Assembly: GCA_040392005.1 (NCBI GenBank)
Contig: JBEBWT010000019.1
Location: 1-35,625 of the forward strand
Reading direction: 5' to 3'
DNA: 35,625 nt
Origin: DASRQK01 sp040392005
Lineage (GTDB): Bacteria; Bacteroidota; Bacteroidia; Sphingobacteriales; Sphingobacteriaceae
Part shown: in pieces, positions 1 to 8,325 of the stretch
Numbering within the stretch: the first letter of the stretch is position 1
Layout: every line of letters starts with the position of its first letter
Notes under the pieces: generated by a model
The model's input: only the letters and a program-made list of their open reading frames with translations
The model's database searches: none
What the model was told of the DNA's origin: nothing
Position numbers and translations under genes: made by a program

Positions 1-17
1 ATCTATCCTGAAAGCTC

Positions 18-575
18 TCATTCTACGGCCAGAACAACATATTGTTTGCCATTGAAAGATAAGGTATCTCCGGCCTGCCTGCCGACAAATAGCTTACCCA
101 CCGGGGCAGAGGGCGAAAGGACGAACACCTCTTTTCCTTCAACGATCAGGCGGCCCACCCCAATAGCCAGATAGAAAAGGCCCTGATCGGTTTGTACCAG
201 ACTTCCTACTCCGATCGTTTGGGAAACATTGACGACCGGCATTGTTCCGGGTTTTCCCGCTTTTTTGGTACTCCCGGGGTTTCCGGACTCCACCGACTCT
301 TTTGATCTCAAGAGGTCCCGGCCTGAGGAAAGCGGTTTGAGGTTCTCCAGCAATCGTTTCATCTGTTGCGCATCCGCTAATAATCGCTGATGCCGCTCGA
401 TCTCCTGCTTCATCATTTCACGGCCCGTCTCATACTTGTCCCCGGCACTGCTTTTGGTCTCCTCCTCACCGGCGGCCTGCACAGAAGCGATAGCCTGCAA
501 AGCCGTCTCTATTCTTTGCTGAATATAACTGTCGCATTGTTCGTGTATTTTTTCTTTAATGTGTTGTAGTGACAT
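18..575 (-). CDS. GreA/GreB-like C-terminal domain protein (transcription factor family, cytoplasmic)
   Basis: This is a 185-residue protein without a signal peptide. The N-terminal half is charged and predicted helical (about residues 1-85) and holds the stretch GDKYETGREMMKQEI, which is typical of a small Bacteroidota family related to GreA/GreB/Rnk. The C-terminal part (about 115-185) resembles the FKBP-like Gre C-terminal fold, with a SPSAPVGKLFVGRQAGD motif. Family members are often mislabelled 3-oxoacyl-ACP synthase in databases; nothing here looks like a condensing enzyme. A role at RNA polymerase is inferred from fold similarity only. The ATG at 575 has an AT-rich leader without a Shine-Dalgarno sequence. 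It lies just beyond the tRNA-Val terminator, so it probably has its own promoter, but I could not identify one. Confidence 0.75.
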   Translation of the reverse strand: MSLQHIKEKIHEQCDSYIQQRIETALQAIASVQAAGEEETKSSAGDKYETGREMMKQEIERHQRLLADAQQMKRLLENLKPLSSGRDLLRSKESVESGNPGSTKKAGKPGTMPVVNVSQTIGVGSLVQTDQGLFYLAIGVGRLIVEGKEVFVLSPSAPVGKLFVGRQAGDTLSFNGKQYVVLAVE

Positions 576-606
576 CTTGAATTTTTTCTAAATATGAATT
601 GGCACT

Positions 607-645
607 AAAAACAAAAAAACCGCTCTCCTGAATGGAAAACGGTTT
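607..645 (-). terminator. Rho-independent terminator of tRNA-Val
   Basis: On the minus strand an 11-bp stem (618-628 with 634-644, two or three G-U pairs) encloses a 5-nt loop and is followed by seven T residues and a further T-rich run. It lies just 3' of the tRNA-Val gene and would separate it from the GreA-like gene. Confidence 0.85.
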
Positions 646-654
646 CTTGAATGG

Positions 655-729
655 TGGGAGATACTGGGTTCGAACCAGTGACCCCCTGCTTGTAAGGCAG
701 GTGCTCTGAACCAGCTGAGCTAATCTCCC
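655..729 (-). tRNA. tRNA-Val (anticodon TAC)
   Basis: The minus strand reads as a 75-nt tRNA. The acceptor stem GGGAGAT pairs with ATCTCCC and the discriminator base is A. The D-loop carries AGCTCAGCTGGTT, the anticodon stem is CCTGC/GCAGG with loop CTTACAA, and the T-arm contains GGTTCGAACCC. The anticodon TAC is at 692-694. The CCA tail is encoded in the genome (652-654). It has a dedicated promoter upstream and a terminator downstream. Confidence 0.97.
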
Positions 730-744
730 TTCAGATTGGGACTG

Positions 745-774
745 CAAATATAATGCAGATAAACGATAATCAAA
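745..774 (-). promoter_or_regulatory. Bacteroidota-type promoter for tRNA-Val
   Basis: On the minus strand a TTTG (-33 box, 771-774) is followed after 18 nt by TATATTTG (745-752), an exact match to the TAnnTTTG -7 consensus. The tRNA begins about 15 nt downstream. The -33 box lies inside an 18-bp perfect palindrome at 769-786. Confidence 0.75.
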
Positions 775-786
775 ATTAATTTTGAT
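769..786. repeat. 18-bp perfect AT-rich palindrome
   Basis: ATCAAAATTAATTTTGAT is its own reverse complement. It sits between the end of the GHL10 gene (795) and the tRNA-Val promoter and overlaps the -33 box. It could be a protein-binding site, or part of a weak 3' hairpin for the upstream mRNA. The sequence does not decide between these. Confidence 0.6.
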
Positions 787-794
787 TTTTTGTG

Positions 795-2264
795 TTATTT
801 TTTCTCGATGAAATCCGTGGGGGTACTTTCCTGATTGTCCCTGCTCAATGCGGTCACACAATAATGTCCGGGTGAGCCGATGTCCATCTGGGTGGATTCA
901 AGGATGGCTACCACTTTCCCGGCTTCGCTGAAATCAGGGAAATGATAGACAACATACCGATGCGCTGTGGAGCCTGTCCATTTCAGGGTGTTGCCCTGCA
1001 ATTGCAGACCGGATGGCGGGGTCGGGGGCGAGGATATTGTCCTGCGTGACGGGGGCATGACAGCCGGGTTTTTGAACAGCTCGGCCAGCTTCGCCGTGAC
1101 CTGTATTTTGTTTTCCATAATAAACCTCGCACTGAACAGAACATGGCCCTGCGCCTCCTGTTTTTTTCTGACCAGATCAAATTGTTTCTGCAACTCCGTC
1201 ACGGACTGGAAGGCGGCAGGCATAGACGGGTCTCCAAATTTATAATAGCCATAGCCTATCATCAGCGCGGCCTTATTTAGATTCGCTGACCACCAATTCA
1301 GGTTTTGCTGAAAATCATTGTACGGATTGCCGATCTCCTGGTAGAGCTGGGGAATCAGGATGTCCACCCATCCTTCGCGGTCCCATTTTACTACATCTGC
1401 AAATAATGTCCCGTAATTATAGGTGTTGTTTGGTGTTGGGGAGACGGAGAAGGCGACCTCCGGTTTGGTTTGGAGAATCTCCTGGAAAACGGATTCAATT
1501 GCTTTATTTACGTTGTCCCGTCTGAAATCCTCGATCCGGGAATGGCCGGCACCATATTTTTCATAATCCGTTTGATCGGAAACCATCGTTCCGGCAGCAG
1601 CAGGATCCGGATAAAAGTAATCATCGAAATGCACGCCATCCACATCATACCTGCTGATCAATTCCCTGACGATGGTGACCAAACGATGGCGCACTTCCGG
1701 AATCGCCGGGTTATAAATCTGGATCTTTTCATGATCGATCACCCAATCCGATGGAATGGATGGGTGAAGTGGCGGATAGGGGGCGGCAACACCGGTTCGT
1801 GTGGCAATACGGTATGGATTGAGCCAGGCATGGAACTGGATCCCCCGTGCATGGGCTTCCCGGATCATGAAATCCAGGACATCATATCCCGGATCTGCAC
1901 CCCGTACACCGGTGATGGCTGCACTCCAGGGTTCGTAGGATGAGGGGTAAAAAGAATCTCCCATGCCCCGCACCTGTACAAATACCGCATTGATGTTCAG
2001 GGAAACAAATTTGTCCAGATAGGCTTTATATTGCTGCTGCTGCCCGGCAATGGAATAGGTACCCATCGGCCAATCCAAACCCCAGACGGTGGTCATCCAA
2101 ACCCCGCGCAATTCCTTGCCGGGAAACACCGCTTGCTCCTTCCCCGGCTCCTCCGGCCCGGGTTCTTCCGGTTTCGGCCCCTCTTTTTTACAGGCCTGGG
2201 CCAGCATGGCCAAAATCAGGAGCAGCAGCGCAAGTAATCTTCTATACTTCATCCGGATATTCAT
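795..2264 (-). CDS. GHL10-family glycoside hydrolase-like lipoprotein (DUF187/YngK type)
   Basis: This 489-residue protein begins with a lipoprotein signal (hydrophobic LLALLLLILAMLAQAC, lipidated Cys) and is predicted to be anchored in the envelope. The body matches the glycosyl hydrolase-like 10 family (Pfam PF02638). KELRGVWMTTVWGLDWP opens a TIM barrel at about residue 52. It is followed by INAVFVQVRGMGD, HAWLNPYR, VDGVHFDDYFYP and DILIPQLYQ, all typical of the family. A C-terminal Ig/FnIII-like segment follows residue 405. The substrate is unproven; family relatives are associated with bacterial cell-wall or other glycans. It follows the porin gene by 38 nt and looks like the last gene of the PNP-porin operon. 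An in-frame ATG at 2252 is an alternative start that gives a cleaner signal peptide. Confidence 0.85.
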   Translation of the reverse strand: MNIRMKYRRLLALLLLILAMLAQACKKEGPKPEEPGPEEPGKEQAVFPGKELRGVWMTTVWGLDWPMGTYSIAGQQQQYKAYLDKFVSLNINAVFVQVRGMGDSFYPSSYEPWSAAITGVRGADPGYDVLDFMIREAHARGIQFHAWLNPYRIATRTGVAAPYPPLHPSIPSDWVIDHEKIQIYNPAIPEVRHRLVTIVRELISRYDVDGVHFDDYFYPDPAAAGTMVSDQTDYEKYGAGHSRIEDFRRDNVNKAIESVFQEILQTKPEVAFSVSPTPNNTYNYGTLFADVVKWDREGWVDILIPQLYQEIGNPYNDFQQNLNWWSANLNKAALMIGYGYYKFGDPSMPAAFQSVTELQKQFDLVRKKQEAQGHVLFSARFIMENKIQVTAKLAELFKNPAVMPPSRRTISSPPTPPSGLQLQGNTLKWTGSTAHRYVVYHFPDFSEAGKVVAILESTQMDIGSPGHYCVTALSRDNQESTPTDFIEKK

Positions 2265-2302
2265 TCAAAATCATGCTAAACCGTATTTCCTAAATCCCAA
2301 AA

Positions 2303-4297
2303 TCAATCATAAAACCGCCAGACCACACCCAGCCGGAAATTGGCATTTTGCATAGGATAGCGGCGCACGGTATAGTAGCCGCGGGGCCACAGATGCTGGT
2401 TGAGGAAATTGTAGCTCAGAAACAGATTCACCCGTTTCAGAGTGGCGGTAATCCAGGTATCGACAATCGGGTAGGTAGAAAATTCGATCCCGGCGTTATC
2501 ATTGTAGAACTGGCCGGAATTGATAGAGTAGGAAGGGGTGCGGAACGGGGTATTGAAGCGCACATCCAGTCCGACATTGAAGTCCATAGCCCCACCGCTC
2601 AGTTTGCCTGAATAATAAAGGCTGTGCCAGGTATAGAGTTCGGGAATGGCCAGCACGTCATTGAAGTCCGATTTCTGATATACGGCATAATTGTCAAAGT
2701 GGAATTTTCCGAGCCGGAAATCCTGTCCTACGGATATTTTCAGGAGATTGATATTGGTGGATAGCTGCGCAGGCTCGATGACCTTCATGAGCTCCTGGGC
2801 ATACTGGGGATTATCGACTTCCCTGAAATAAAGGTGATTGAGAATCAAAAAGTATTCGGCCCGACCCCTGAACTTCAACCGCTCATTCTGGTAGGAAAAA
2901 GAAAAATTGGTGGTTTTGGTCTTTTCAAACCCCTGCTCCCATTGATGATAGGTATAATCCATCCGTTCATAGACCTGTTCCGGGGATTTGTTCTGAGTAT
3001 AGGCTCCCAACTGGATCTTGCCTACACTGTTGCTCAGCAACAGATCCACCTGGGCTTCATAGAGATAATCTCCAAAATTGTGTCCCTGCACGATCTGCCG
3101 GAAGTCGCCGGCTACCTGTACCCGATCACTGAACCGATAACCCAGTCCGGCTTTTAAGGTGCTGTTCTGCAAAAAAGGGCTGAAGCCCGGGGTGCGGTAC
3201 CAGTGCATATCATGCTGATAACCCAGATCCAGTTTGACTTCGTTCTTGATAAAAGAGAGGGCGGTGCCCCGCAGGTAAAAGCTGTAAGATACATCGTTGG
3301 TGAGCGTTGTCAGATGGGTGGTGTCCTGGGTCAGGACACTTTCAGCATAGGGGAAGGCACCATATACATCGGCCTCATTCTTATAAAAATCAAATCGCTG
3401 TCTGCGGAAATTGAGGCTATGTGCAAAGCGGTTGGTAGGCAGGATCTGCTGTTCGGGTGCCCCCTTGTTGATCGTGTCCAGTTTGCCCAGGTACAGACTC
3501 TGCCGCAGGTACATCTCCTTATCGGACCAGGTATTGCGCGGGCGGTTGTCCCGCTGGCCTTTCAGCCGGGTAAATTCCGCAATACTGCTTCGTTTTGCCG
3601 GATCCCGGAATACGGTATCATTGAGTATGGATCCATTTTCGGTAGAAGTCAGCCTGTTGAATACCCCATTGGTCAGCAGATTGTAGCGGTGGTTTTTGGA
3701 TTCATACCAGGAAAAATAGACCCAGCGCAGATCTCCATACTGCTGATTGAAATAATAACCCGCTGCCCGCGCACCGTGGAACTCTCCGCCGACGTTCCAT
3801 TGGGGCGTAATGTTCTGGCTGACTTTGGCCCGGATCACCTGATCTTCAAAGAAGAATCCGATATTGTACAGCTCTGAATAGGGGGCCCTTGCCCGGTAAT
3901 ACCGGACGTCTTCAGACCGGTAAAGATACCGTTCCAGACTATGGAAACCGGACTGAAAGCCGATGGATTTATCGGGATTGAACAAGAGGTCACGGGTGGC
4001 CAGTCCATAGCTTCCCAGATTGATGCTGGGATTGAAGGGCTGGTTTTGTGGATTGTAATATTGAAAATTCTTGTGCAGGGTGTCGATCTGGTAGGTGTAG
4101 GTTCCCTGACGCAACATGGCCAGGGTCGCATACCGCACATATCTGGAGGAATAGATCACGGTATCCTCTTTGCTGTCCTCCTTGTTCCGTGCTTCAGTCA
4201 GGCTACTGCTCCACTGGGGGTCTTCCTGAGCCCGGATCTCCGAAAAGCCGGTCATCAGAAAAACAAGGAATATCAGCCGGATCCAGAAAGTATTCAT
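2303..4297 (-). CDS. Putative outer-membrane porin (Porin_10 family)
   Basis: This 664-residue protein has a signal peptide (hydrophobic 7-20, cleavage near IRA-QEDPQ). The remainder is rich in aromatic residues and alternating beta-strand patterns and ends in RLGVVWRFYD. Length and composition fit the Bacteroidota putative porin family (Pfam PF14121, Porin_10), which is expected to form an outer-membrane barrel. The ligand is unknown. Its ATG overlaps the stop of the upstream PNP gene by 4 nt (4294-4297), implying translational coupling, so it may admit nucleosides or other small solutes; that is inference from context. Confidence 0.8.
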   Translation of the reverse strand: MNTFWIRLIFLVFLMTGFSEIRAQEDPQWSSSLTEARNKEDSKEDTVIYSSRYVRYATLAMLRQGTYTYQIDTLHKNFQYYNPQNQPFNPSINLGSYGLATRDLLFNPDKSIGFQSGFHSLERYLYRSEDVRYYRARAPYSELYNIGFFFEDQVIRAKVSQNITPQWNVGGEFHGARAAGYYFNQQYGDLRWVYFSWYESKNHRYNLLTNGVFNRLTSTENGSILNDTVFRDPAKRSSIAEFTRLKGQRDNRPRNTWSDKEMYLRQSLYLGKLDTINKGAPEQQILPTNRFAHSLNFRRQRFDFYKNEADVYGAFPYAESVLTQDTTHLTTLTNDVSYSFYLRGTALSFIKNEVKLDLGYQHDMHWYRTPGFSPFLQNSTLKAGLGYRFSDRVQVAGDFRQIVQGHNFGDYLYEAQVDLLLSNSVGKIQLGAYTQNKSPEQVYERMDYTYHQWEQGFEKTKTTNFSFSYQNERLKFRGRAEYFLILNHLYFREVDNPQYAQELMKVIEPAQLSTNINLLKISVGQDFRLGKFHFDNYAVYQKSDFNDVLAIPELYTWHSLYYSGKLSGGAMDFNVGLDVRFNTPFRTPSYSINSGQFYNDNAGIEFSTYPIVDTWITATLKRVNLFLSYNFLNQHLWPRGYYTVRRYPMQNANFRLGVVWRFYD

Positions 4298-5112
4298 CCC
4301 TGCAAAGCTACCAATTCTTTCAAAATCATTGTCATTTTCGGTTCGGATCCGGCGGCAACCGCGACGATATCCGCTAAGGAAACCGGTTTAAGATCCTCGT
4401 GGAATCCCTCGTCGGTGACCACCGACACAGCAAAGACCGGCAGGCCGGCATGGTTGGCCACAATGACTTCGGGCACCGTACTCATTCCCACAATATCGCC
4501 TCCGATGATCCGCATGTACCTGTATTCGGCACGGGTCTCCAGATTCGGGCCTGAGGTGCCTACATAGACTGCATGATGGACCGGAAATCCATGTTTATGG
4601 GCGATCTCTATGCCTTGCGATATCATCTGCGGGTCATACGGACGGCTCATATCGGGAAAGCGGGGGCCAAAACGCTCATCGTTCAGGCCTCTCAGCGGAT
4701 TTTTTGGCATCAGGTCTATGTGATCGGTGATGATGGCCAGATCCCCCTTGCGGATGTCTGGATTGAGTGAGCCGGACGCATTGGATACGAATAACTTTTT
4801 GATGCCCAATTCCTTCATTACCCGGATGGGGAAAGTGATCTGCTGCATATCATAGCCCTCGTAGTAATGAAAGCGGCCCTGCATGGCGACTACCCGCCTT
4901 CCGCTGAGCACGCCGAATATCAGTTTCCCACGGTGAAATTCTACGGTAGAGATCGGGAAATTGGGAATATTGGAATAGGAAATGCTGTGGGTAATTTCGA
5001 TTTCATCGGCCAGTTTCCCCAGCCCCGTCCCCAGGATAATTCCAAATTCCGGTTCAAATCCATCGATACGGCGCTGAAGTGCCCGTGTCGTTTCATCGAT
5101 CAGTTCGTACAT
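4294..5112 (-). CDS. punA: Purine nucleoside phosphorylase (trimeric PNP-I type)
   Basis: This 272-residue cytoplasmic enzyme of the NP-I/MTAP family would cleave inosine and guanosine with phosphate to free base and ribose 1-phosphate. Visible family signatures are GIILGTGLG (phosphate loop), QGRFHYYEGY, FVSNASGSLN, DHIDLMPKNPL, GTSGPNLETRAEYR and GMSTVPEVIVANH, in the usual order. The frame is open upstream to 5199, but the start at 5112 (MYELIDETT) matches the usual family N-terminus; the upstream residues look like untranslated leader. It is the first gene of an apparent operon with the porin (4-nt overlap) and GHL10 genes. Promoter-like boxes lie just upstream. Confidence 0.93.
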   Translation of the reverse strand: MYELIDETTRALQRRIDGFEPEFGIILGTGLGKLADEIEITHSISYSNIPNFPISTVEFHRGKLIFGVLSGRRVVAMQGRFHYYEGYDMQQITFPIRVMKELGIKKLFVSNASGSLNPDIRKGDLAIITDHIDLMPKNPLRGLNDERFGPRFPDMSRPYDPQMISQGIEIAHKHGFPVHHAVYVGTSGPNLETRAEYRYMRIIGGDIVGMSTVPEVIVANHAGLPVFAVSVVTDEGFHEDLKPVSLADIVAVAAGSEPKMTMILKELVALQG

Positions 5113-5154
5113 AGTGGCAGTCTTTATGCTGTTTATATCAAAATATAATACAGG

Positions 5155-5226
5155 TAAAGGTACACAAATACCTCGCCACATCAATACCCGGACGGGCAAA
5201 ATTATACCCGAACCATCAATTTACAA
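5155..5226 (-). promoter_or_regulatory. Two overlapping candidate promoters for the PNP-porin operon
   Basis: On the minus strand a TTG (5224-5226, inside the 3' end of the symporter gene) is followed after 19 nt by TAATTTTG (5197-5204), an exact TAnnTTTG match. A second set has TTG at 5182-5184, a 19-nt spacer and TACCTTTA at 5155-5162, one mismatch. Either would start transcription upstream of the ATG at 5112. This is pattern matching only. Confidence 0.5.
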
Positions 5227-6709
5227 CGGATACTGCAGTTCGTTTTTTGGAAATCAGCAACAACATGAGAAATGAAAGCGCACCATTATAGATGATCAGC
5301 TCAAAGCCCATATTATAATCGGTATGGGGTTGCAGCCAGTAGGTAACGACCAGGAAGCAGATGATCGGTGACAGAATACATACATAAGGCACCAGCCGGT
5401 CGATAACCCCCCGTTTAGTCAGAATACCAAAGGCAAAGAGTCCGAGCAGGGGCCCGTAGGTATAACTTGCGGCGGTAAAGATGGCATTGACCACCGAATC
5501 ATCATTGATCAGACGGAAGACAAGGATCACCAGCAACATAATCACGGAGAATCCCAGGTGTACCCGGTTGCGGGTTTTGACCAGTGCAGGATCATTCGGG
5601 TCCTTTTTCTTGTTGAAGCCCAGAAAGTCCACACAGAAAGAGGTGGTCAGAGCGGTCAGGGCAGAGTCTGTCGTGGCAAAGGTGGCCGCTGTCAGCCCCA
5701 GCATGAAAATAATGCCTGGCAGGATCGCCAGGTGATTCAATGCGATTTCGGGGTATAGGTAATCCGGTGTTGGGAACAGCGTGGTATCCGTCACATCGAT
5801 ACCGTTCTGTCCTGCATAAATATACAGCAGGGCACCCACAGACAGGAAAAACAAATTGATCACCACAAAAATCGCTGTAAAAGTGAGCATATTCTTCTGT
5901 GCCTCTCCGATGGTTTTCATGCTGAGATTCTTCTGCATCAGATCCTGGTCCAGTCCGGTCATGGCTACCGTAATAAAGATCCCGCCGAAGAAGTGTTTCC
6001 AGAAATTGGCCCTGTTGCCCAGAAAGTCTTCCCAGAAGAACACTTTTGAATAGCTGCTGTCCTTGATGGTTTCAAAGGTTTCCACCAGACCCAGATCCAT
6101 GCTGCGAGCCATAAAATAGATAGACAGCACGACTGCAAGCACCAGGAAAAAAGTCTGGAACATGTCAGTGATGATAATGGTCTTGAGGCCGCCCTTGTTG
6201 GTGTAGAGCCAGATCAGGAGCAGACAGATAATAATGGTCACCGCAAAGGGCACATTCCAGGCATCAAAGATATAACGCTGCAGAATAATGGCCACCAGAT
6301 AGAGTCTGAACGCCGAGCCAATGGTCCTGGACAAGAGGAAAAACATGGCTCCGGTTTTGTAACTCATGTGGCCCAGCCGTTCCTCCAGATAAGTGTAAAT
6401 GGAAGTCAGGTTCAGCCGGTAGTACAAGGGCAGCAATACATAAACGATCACGATAAAACCCACCGCATTCCCCAGAATAAACTGAAAGTAGCTGAAATCT
6501 CCCTTGCCCACAGCCCCCGGGACGGATATAAAGGTCACGCCGGAGAGAGCGACACCGATCATTCCAAAAGCGACCATATACCACTTGGCACTTCGGTTGG
6601 CCACAAAGAAAGAGGCGTTATCAACCGATTTGCGGGAAGTAAAATGGGCTATACTCAATAATACCGCAAAATAAACAATTAGAAAGCTTAGCAGAATGAT
6701 TGGTGACAT
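5216..6709 (-). CDS. Sodium:solute symporter, probable MurNAc (MurT-like) transporter
   Basis: This 497-residue inner-membrane protein has about 13 hydrophobic segments and belongs to the SSS/SLC5 family. Typical signs are an N-terminal SFLIVYFAVLLSIAHFTSRKS helix, VANRSAKWYMVAFGMIGVALSGVTFISVPG around helix 2, and later ATFATTDSALTALTTSF, the conserved Ser-rich sodium-site region. It starts 12 nt after murQ, so the two are almost certainly co-transcribed. In Tannerella forsythia an SSS-type transporter (MurT) encoded beside murK and murQ takes up N-acetylmuramic acid. By analogy this protein probably carries MurNAc, but its sequence alone gives only the family. A MurNAc kinase is not adjacent here. 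Confidence 0.8.
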   Translation of the reverse strand: MSPIILLSFLIVYFAVLLSIAHFTSRKSVDNASFFVANRSAKWYMVAFGMIGVALSGVTFISVPGAVGKGDFSYFQFILGNAVGFIVIVYVLLPLYYRLNLTSIYTYLEERLGHMSYKTGAMFFLLSRTIGSAFRLYLVAIILQRYIFDAWNVPFAVTIIICLLLIWLYTNKGGLKTIIITDMFQTFFLVLAVVLSIYFMARSMDLGLVETFETIKDSSYSKVFFWEDFLGNRANFWKHFFGGIFITVAMTGLDQDLMQKNLSMKTIGEAQKNMLTFTAIFVVINLFFLSVGALLYIYAGQNGIDVTDTTLFPTPDYLYPEIALNHLAILPGIIFMLGLTAATFATTDSALTALTTSFCVDFLGFNKKKDPNDPALVKTRNRVHLGFSVIMLLVILVFRLINDDSVVNAIFTAASYTYGPLLGLFAFGILTKRGVIDRLVPYVCILSPIICFLVVTYWLQPHTDYNMGFELIIYNGALSFLMLLLISKKRTAVSVVN

Positions 6710-6721
6710 GAATGATTTGTT

Positions 6722-7537
6722 TTAGTGTTTTTCAAGTTGTGCACTATTGATCGCTCTTCTTACGCTGCCGTGTTTTTCCAGCAGATCGGCGGCCGTATCG
6801 GCATCAATACCCGTTTCTTCCATAATGATCCGGACACCCCGGCTAAACAATTTGTTGTTGGTCAATTGCATATCGACCATCTTATTGCCTTTGACCCGGC
6901 CCAGTTGGATCATCACCGTGGTGCTGAGCATGTTGAGTACCATCTTCTGGGCTGAACCTGCTTTCATCCGGGTCGAACCGGTCACAAACTCCGGACCCAC
7001 GATCACCTCGATGGGATATTTTGCCTCGGCCGCGATCCGGGTGCCGTCATTACAGACAATGCAGCCGGTGGCCAGACCGGCCTTATTGGCGGCCTTGAGA
7101 CCTCCATACACATAAGGAGTCCCTCCGGATGCCGCGATACCCACCACGACGTCCTTGCTGTTGATCCCGTATTCCTGCAAGTCGATCCATGCCTGCTCCT
7201 CATCATCCTCGGCAAATTCCACCGCTTTCCGGATCGCTGTATCCCCTCCGGCGATGATCCCGATAATCCAGTCAAAGGGCACCCCAAAGGTGGGCGGACA
7301 TTCAGAGGCATCCAATATCCCAAGCCGGCCACTGGTTCCTGCTCCAATGTAAAATAGGCGTCCTCCCTGCTTCATCGCAGTCACGGTAGCCTGGGTCAGT
7401 GCCTCGATCTGGGGCAGCGACCGTTGCACCGAGGCAGCTACGGTATGGTCTTCCTGATTGATATTGATCAAAATTTCCCCTATGGACATTTTGTCCAGAT
7501 TCTGGTAATTCGATTCCTTTTCTGTCGTGTTTGTCAT
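6722..7537 (-). CDS. murQ: N-acetylmuramic acid 6-phosphate etherase
   Basis: This 271-residue cytoplasmic SIS-domain enzyme splits the lactyl ether of MurNAc-6-phosphate to give GlcNAc-6-phosphate and D-lactate. The SIS phosphosugar loop FYIGAGTSGRLG (about 62-73) and the catalytic segment DASECPPTFG (Glu at about 79) are present, followed by GIAASGGTPYV and the C-terminal TGSTRMKAGSAQKMVLNM signature. Length is near the family norm (about 300). The ATG at 7537 is preferred to the in-frame TTG at 7549. It lies 54 nt after the deacetylase and 12 nt before the symporter. With namZ in the same cluster it identifies MurNAc as a likely nutrient. Confidence 0.96.
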   Translation of the reverse strand: MTNTTEKESNYQNLDKMSIGEILININQEDHTVAASVQRSLPQIEALTQATVTAMKQGGRLFYIGAGTSGRLGILDASECPPTFGVPFDWIIGIIAGGDTAIRKAVEFAEDDEEQAWIDLQEYGINSKDVVVGIAASGGTPYVYGGLKAANKAGLATGCIVCNDGTRIAAEAKYPIEVIVGPEFVTGSTRMKAGSAQKMVLNMLSTTVMIQLGRVKGNKMVDMQLTNNKLFSRGVRIIMEETGIDADTAADLLEKHGSVRRAINSAQLEKH

Positions 7538-7591
7538 CGCACAATTCAATAAGCAAAATTCAAAAATTTCTTCAACTAATATCCCTGGGGA

Positions 7592-8302
7592 TCATTCATG
7601 CAACAATTGATCCACCCGTTTAAACGTATATCCTCTATCCCTCAAATATTCAATTAATTGCGGCAACAGCGAATAAAATTTGTCCGGTCTCCGGGGATCC
7701 GTCCCCAGATGGACCAGCACTACAAAACCATTCAGACCCGATGCATTTGACCGCTCGTACTTTACCAGATGTTCATAGATCCAATCCGATGTCAAATAAC
7801 GGTTTTGGCCCATTTCCGGATAGGTGTAGTCCGCAGCGGTCCGCAATCCGGGCGTAAAATTAATCAAATTAAGTCCTTTATCCTCTGTCCACTCACGAAT
7901 AGTTGCATTATACCATTCGTAGGGCGGCATAAAAAACAATGCTTCCTCTTTCGAAACCCCCAGACCGGCCATCCGCTGATAATTCATATCCAGATCGCTG
8001 TCAAACTCATCCCTGGTCACCAGCAGACTGTCCCGTTTTGTCCAGTCGCAATACAGCAAGTGCTGATCGGAATGTGCCCCCAGATAATGTCCGTCCCTTC
8101 TCATTCTTTCCAACTGTCTTTTGTTTTCAAGGTCAGCATAATATTTTCCTGTCAGAAAAAAGGATGCTTTCACATCAAGTTTTTCAAATGTTGTCAATAC
8201 CTCCTCCGCTCCTTCCCCGAATTCATCGGCGGTAAATACCAATGCTATTTCTTTTTTTGTCGTATCACCCCGGATGATGCATCCGTAGCGATCCCGTATT
8301 AC
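7592..8302 (-). CDS. NodB-type polysaccharide deacetylase, -1 frame continuation of GH9
   Basis: The frame is open from 8302 to the stop at 7592 (236 residues). It encodes a carbohydrate esterase 4 / NodB-like domain that removes N- or O-acetyl groups from sugars. Visible motifs are VFTADEF (motif 1, catalytic Asp; the second metal Asp of TFDD is Glu), KASFFLTGKYY, GAHSDQHLLYCDW (metal His pair), FFMPPYEW and VVLVHLGTDP. There is no ATG and no signal peptide. The first possible starts are a TTG at 8242, inside motif 1, or nothing. The conserved-looking leader YGCIIRGDTTKKEIALVF lies upstream of that TTG. The frame joins GH9 exactly at the A AAA AAG heptamer (8302-8308), so it is most simply the C-terminal part of a frameshift product. 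A natural or sequencing deletion of one A is the main alternative. Confidence 0.8.
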   Translation of the reverse strand, partial: VIRDRYGCIIRGDTTKKEIALVFTADEFGEGAEEVLTTFEKLDVKASFFLTGKYYADLENKRQLERMRRDGHYLGAHSDQHLLYCDWTKRDSLLVTRDEFDSDLDMNYQRMAGLGVSKEEALFFMPPYEWYNATIREWTEDKGLNLINFTPGLRTAADYTYPEMGQNRYLTSDWIYEHLVKYERSNASGLNGFVVLVHLGTDPRRPDKFYSLLPQLIEYLRDRGYTFKRVDQLLHE

Positions 8303-8325
8303 TTTTTTCCGGCCGTCCCTCCCCT
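8264..8325 (-). promoter_or_regulatory. Candidate programmed -1 ribosomal frameshift signal (dnaX-like)
   Basis: In the GH9 frame the 3' end reads GGA AAA AAG TAA. The heptamer A AAA AAG (8302-8308) is the strongest class of bacterial -1 slip site, and the stop follows at once. Upstream, AGGGGAGGG (8317-8325) sits 8 nt before the heptamer, like the stimulatory SD of dnaX. Downstream, after 9 nt, a stem-loop forms: 8281-8292 pairs with 8264-8275 (11 of 12 positions, two G-U, one A-G mismatch) around loop GCATC. A -1 slip enters the open deacetylase frame directly. Bacteroidota ribosomes make little use of SD pairing, so the upstream element may matter less here. Confidence 0.65.

Noticed and set aside
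600..625. Sigma-54 promoter suggested by TTGGCAC
   Set aside because: No TTGC at the -12 position follows any of the three TGGCAC sites.
556..861. 101-residue minus-strand reading frame across the tRNA
   Set aside because: It runs over tRNA-Val, its terminator and its promoter and shows no protein-like composition.
3203..3877. 224-residue plus-strand frame inside the porin gene
   Set aside because: It is antisense to a well-supported porin and has no signal peptide or domain.
5113..5199. Longer N-terminus for PNP
   Set aside because: The extra residues do not resemble the family and overlap promoter-like boxes; the ATG at 5112 fits the known N-terminus.
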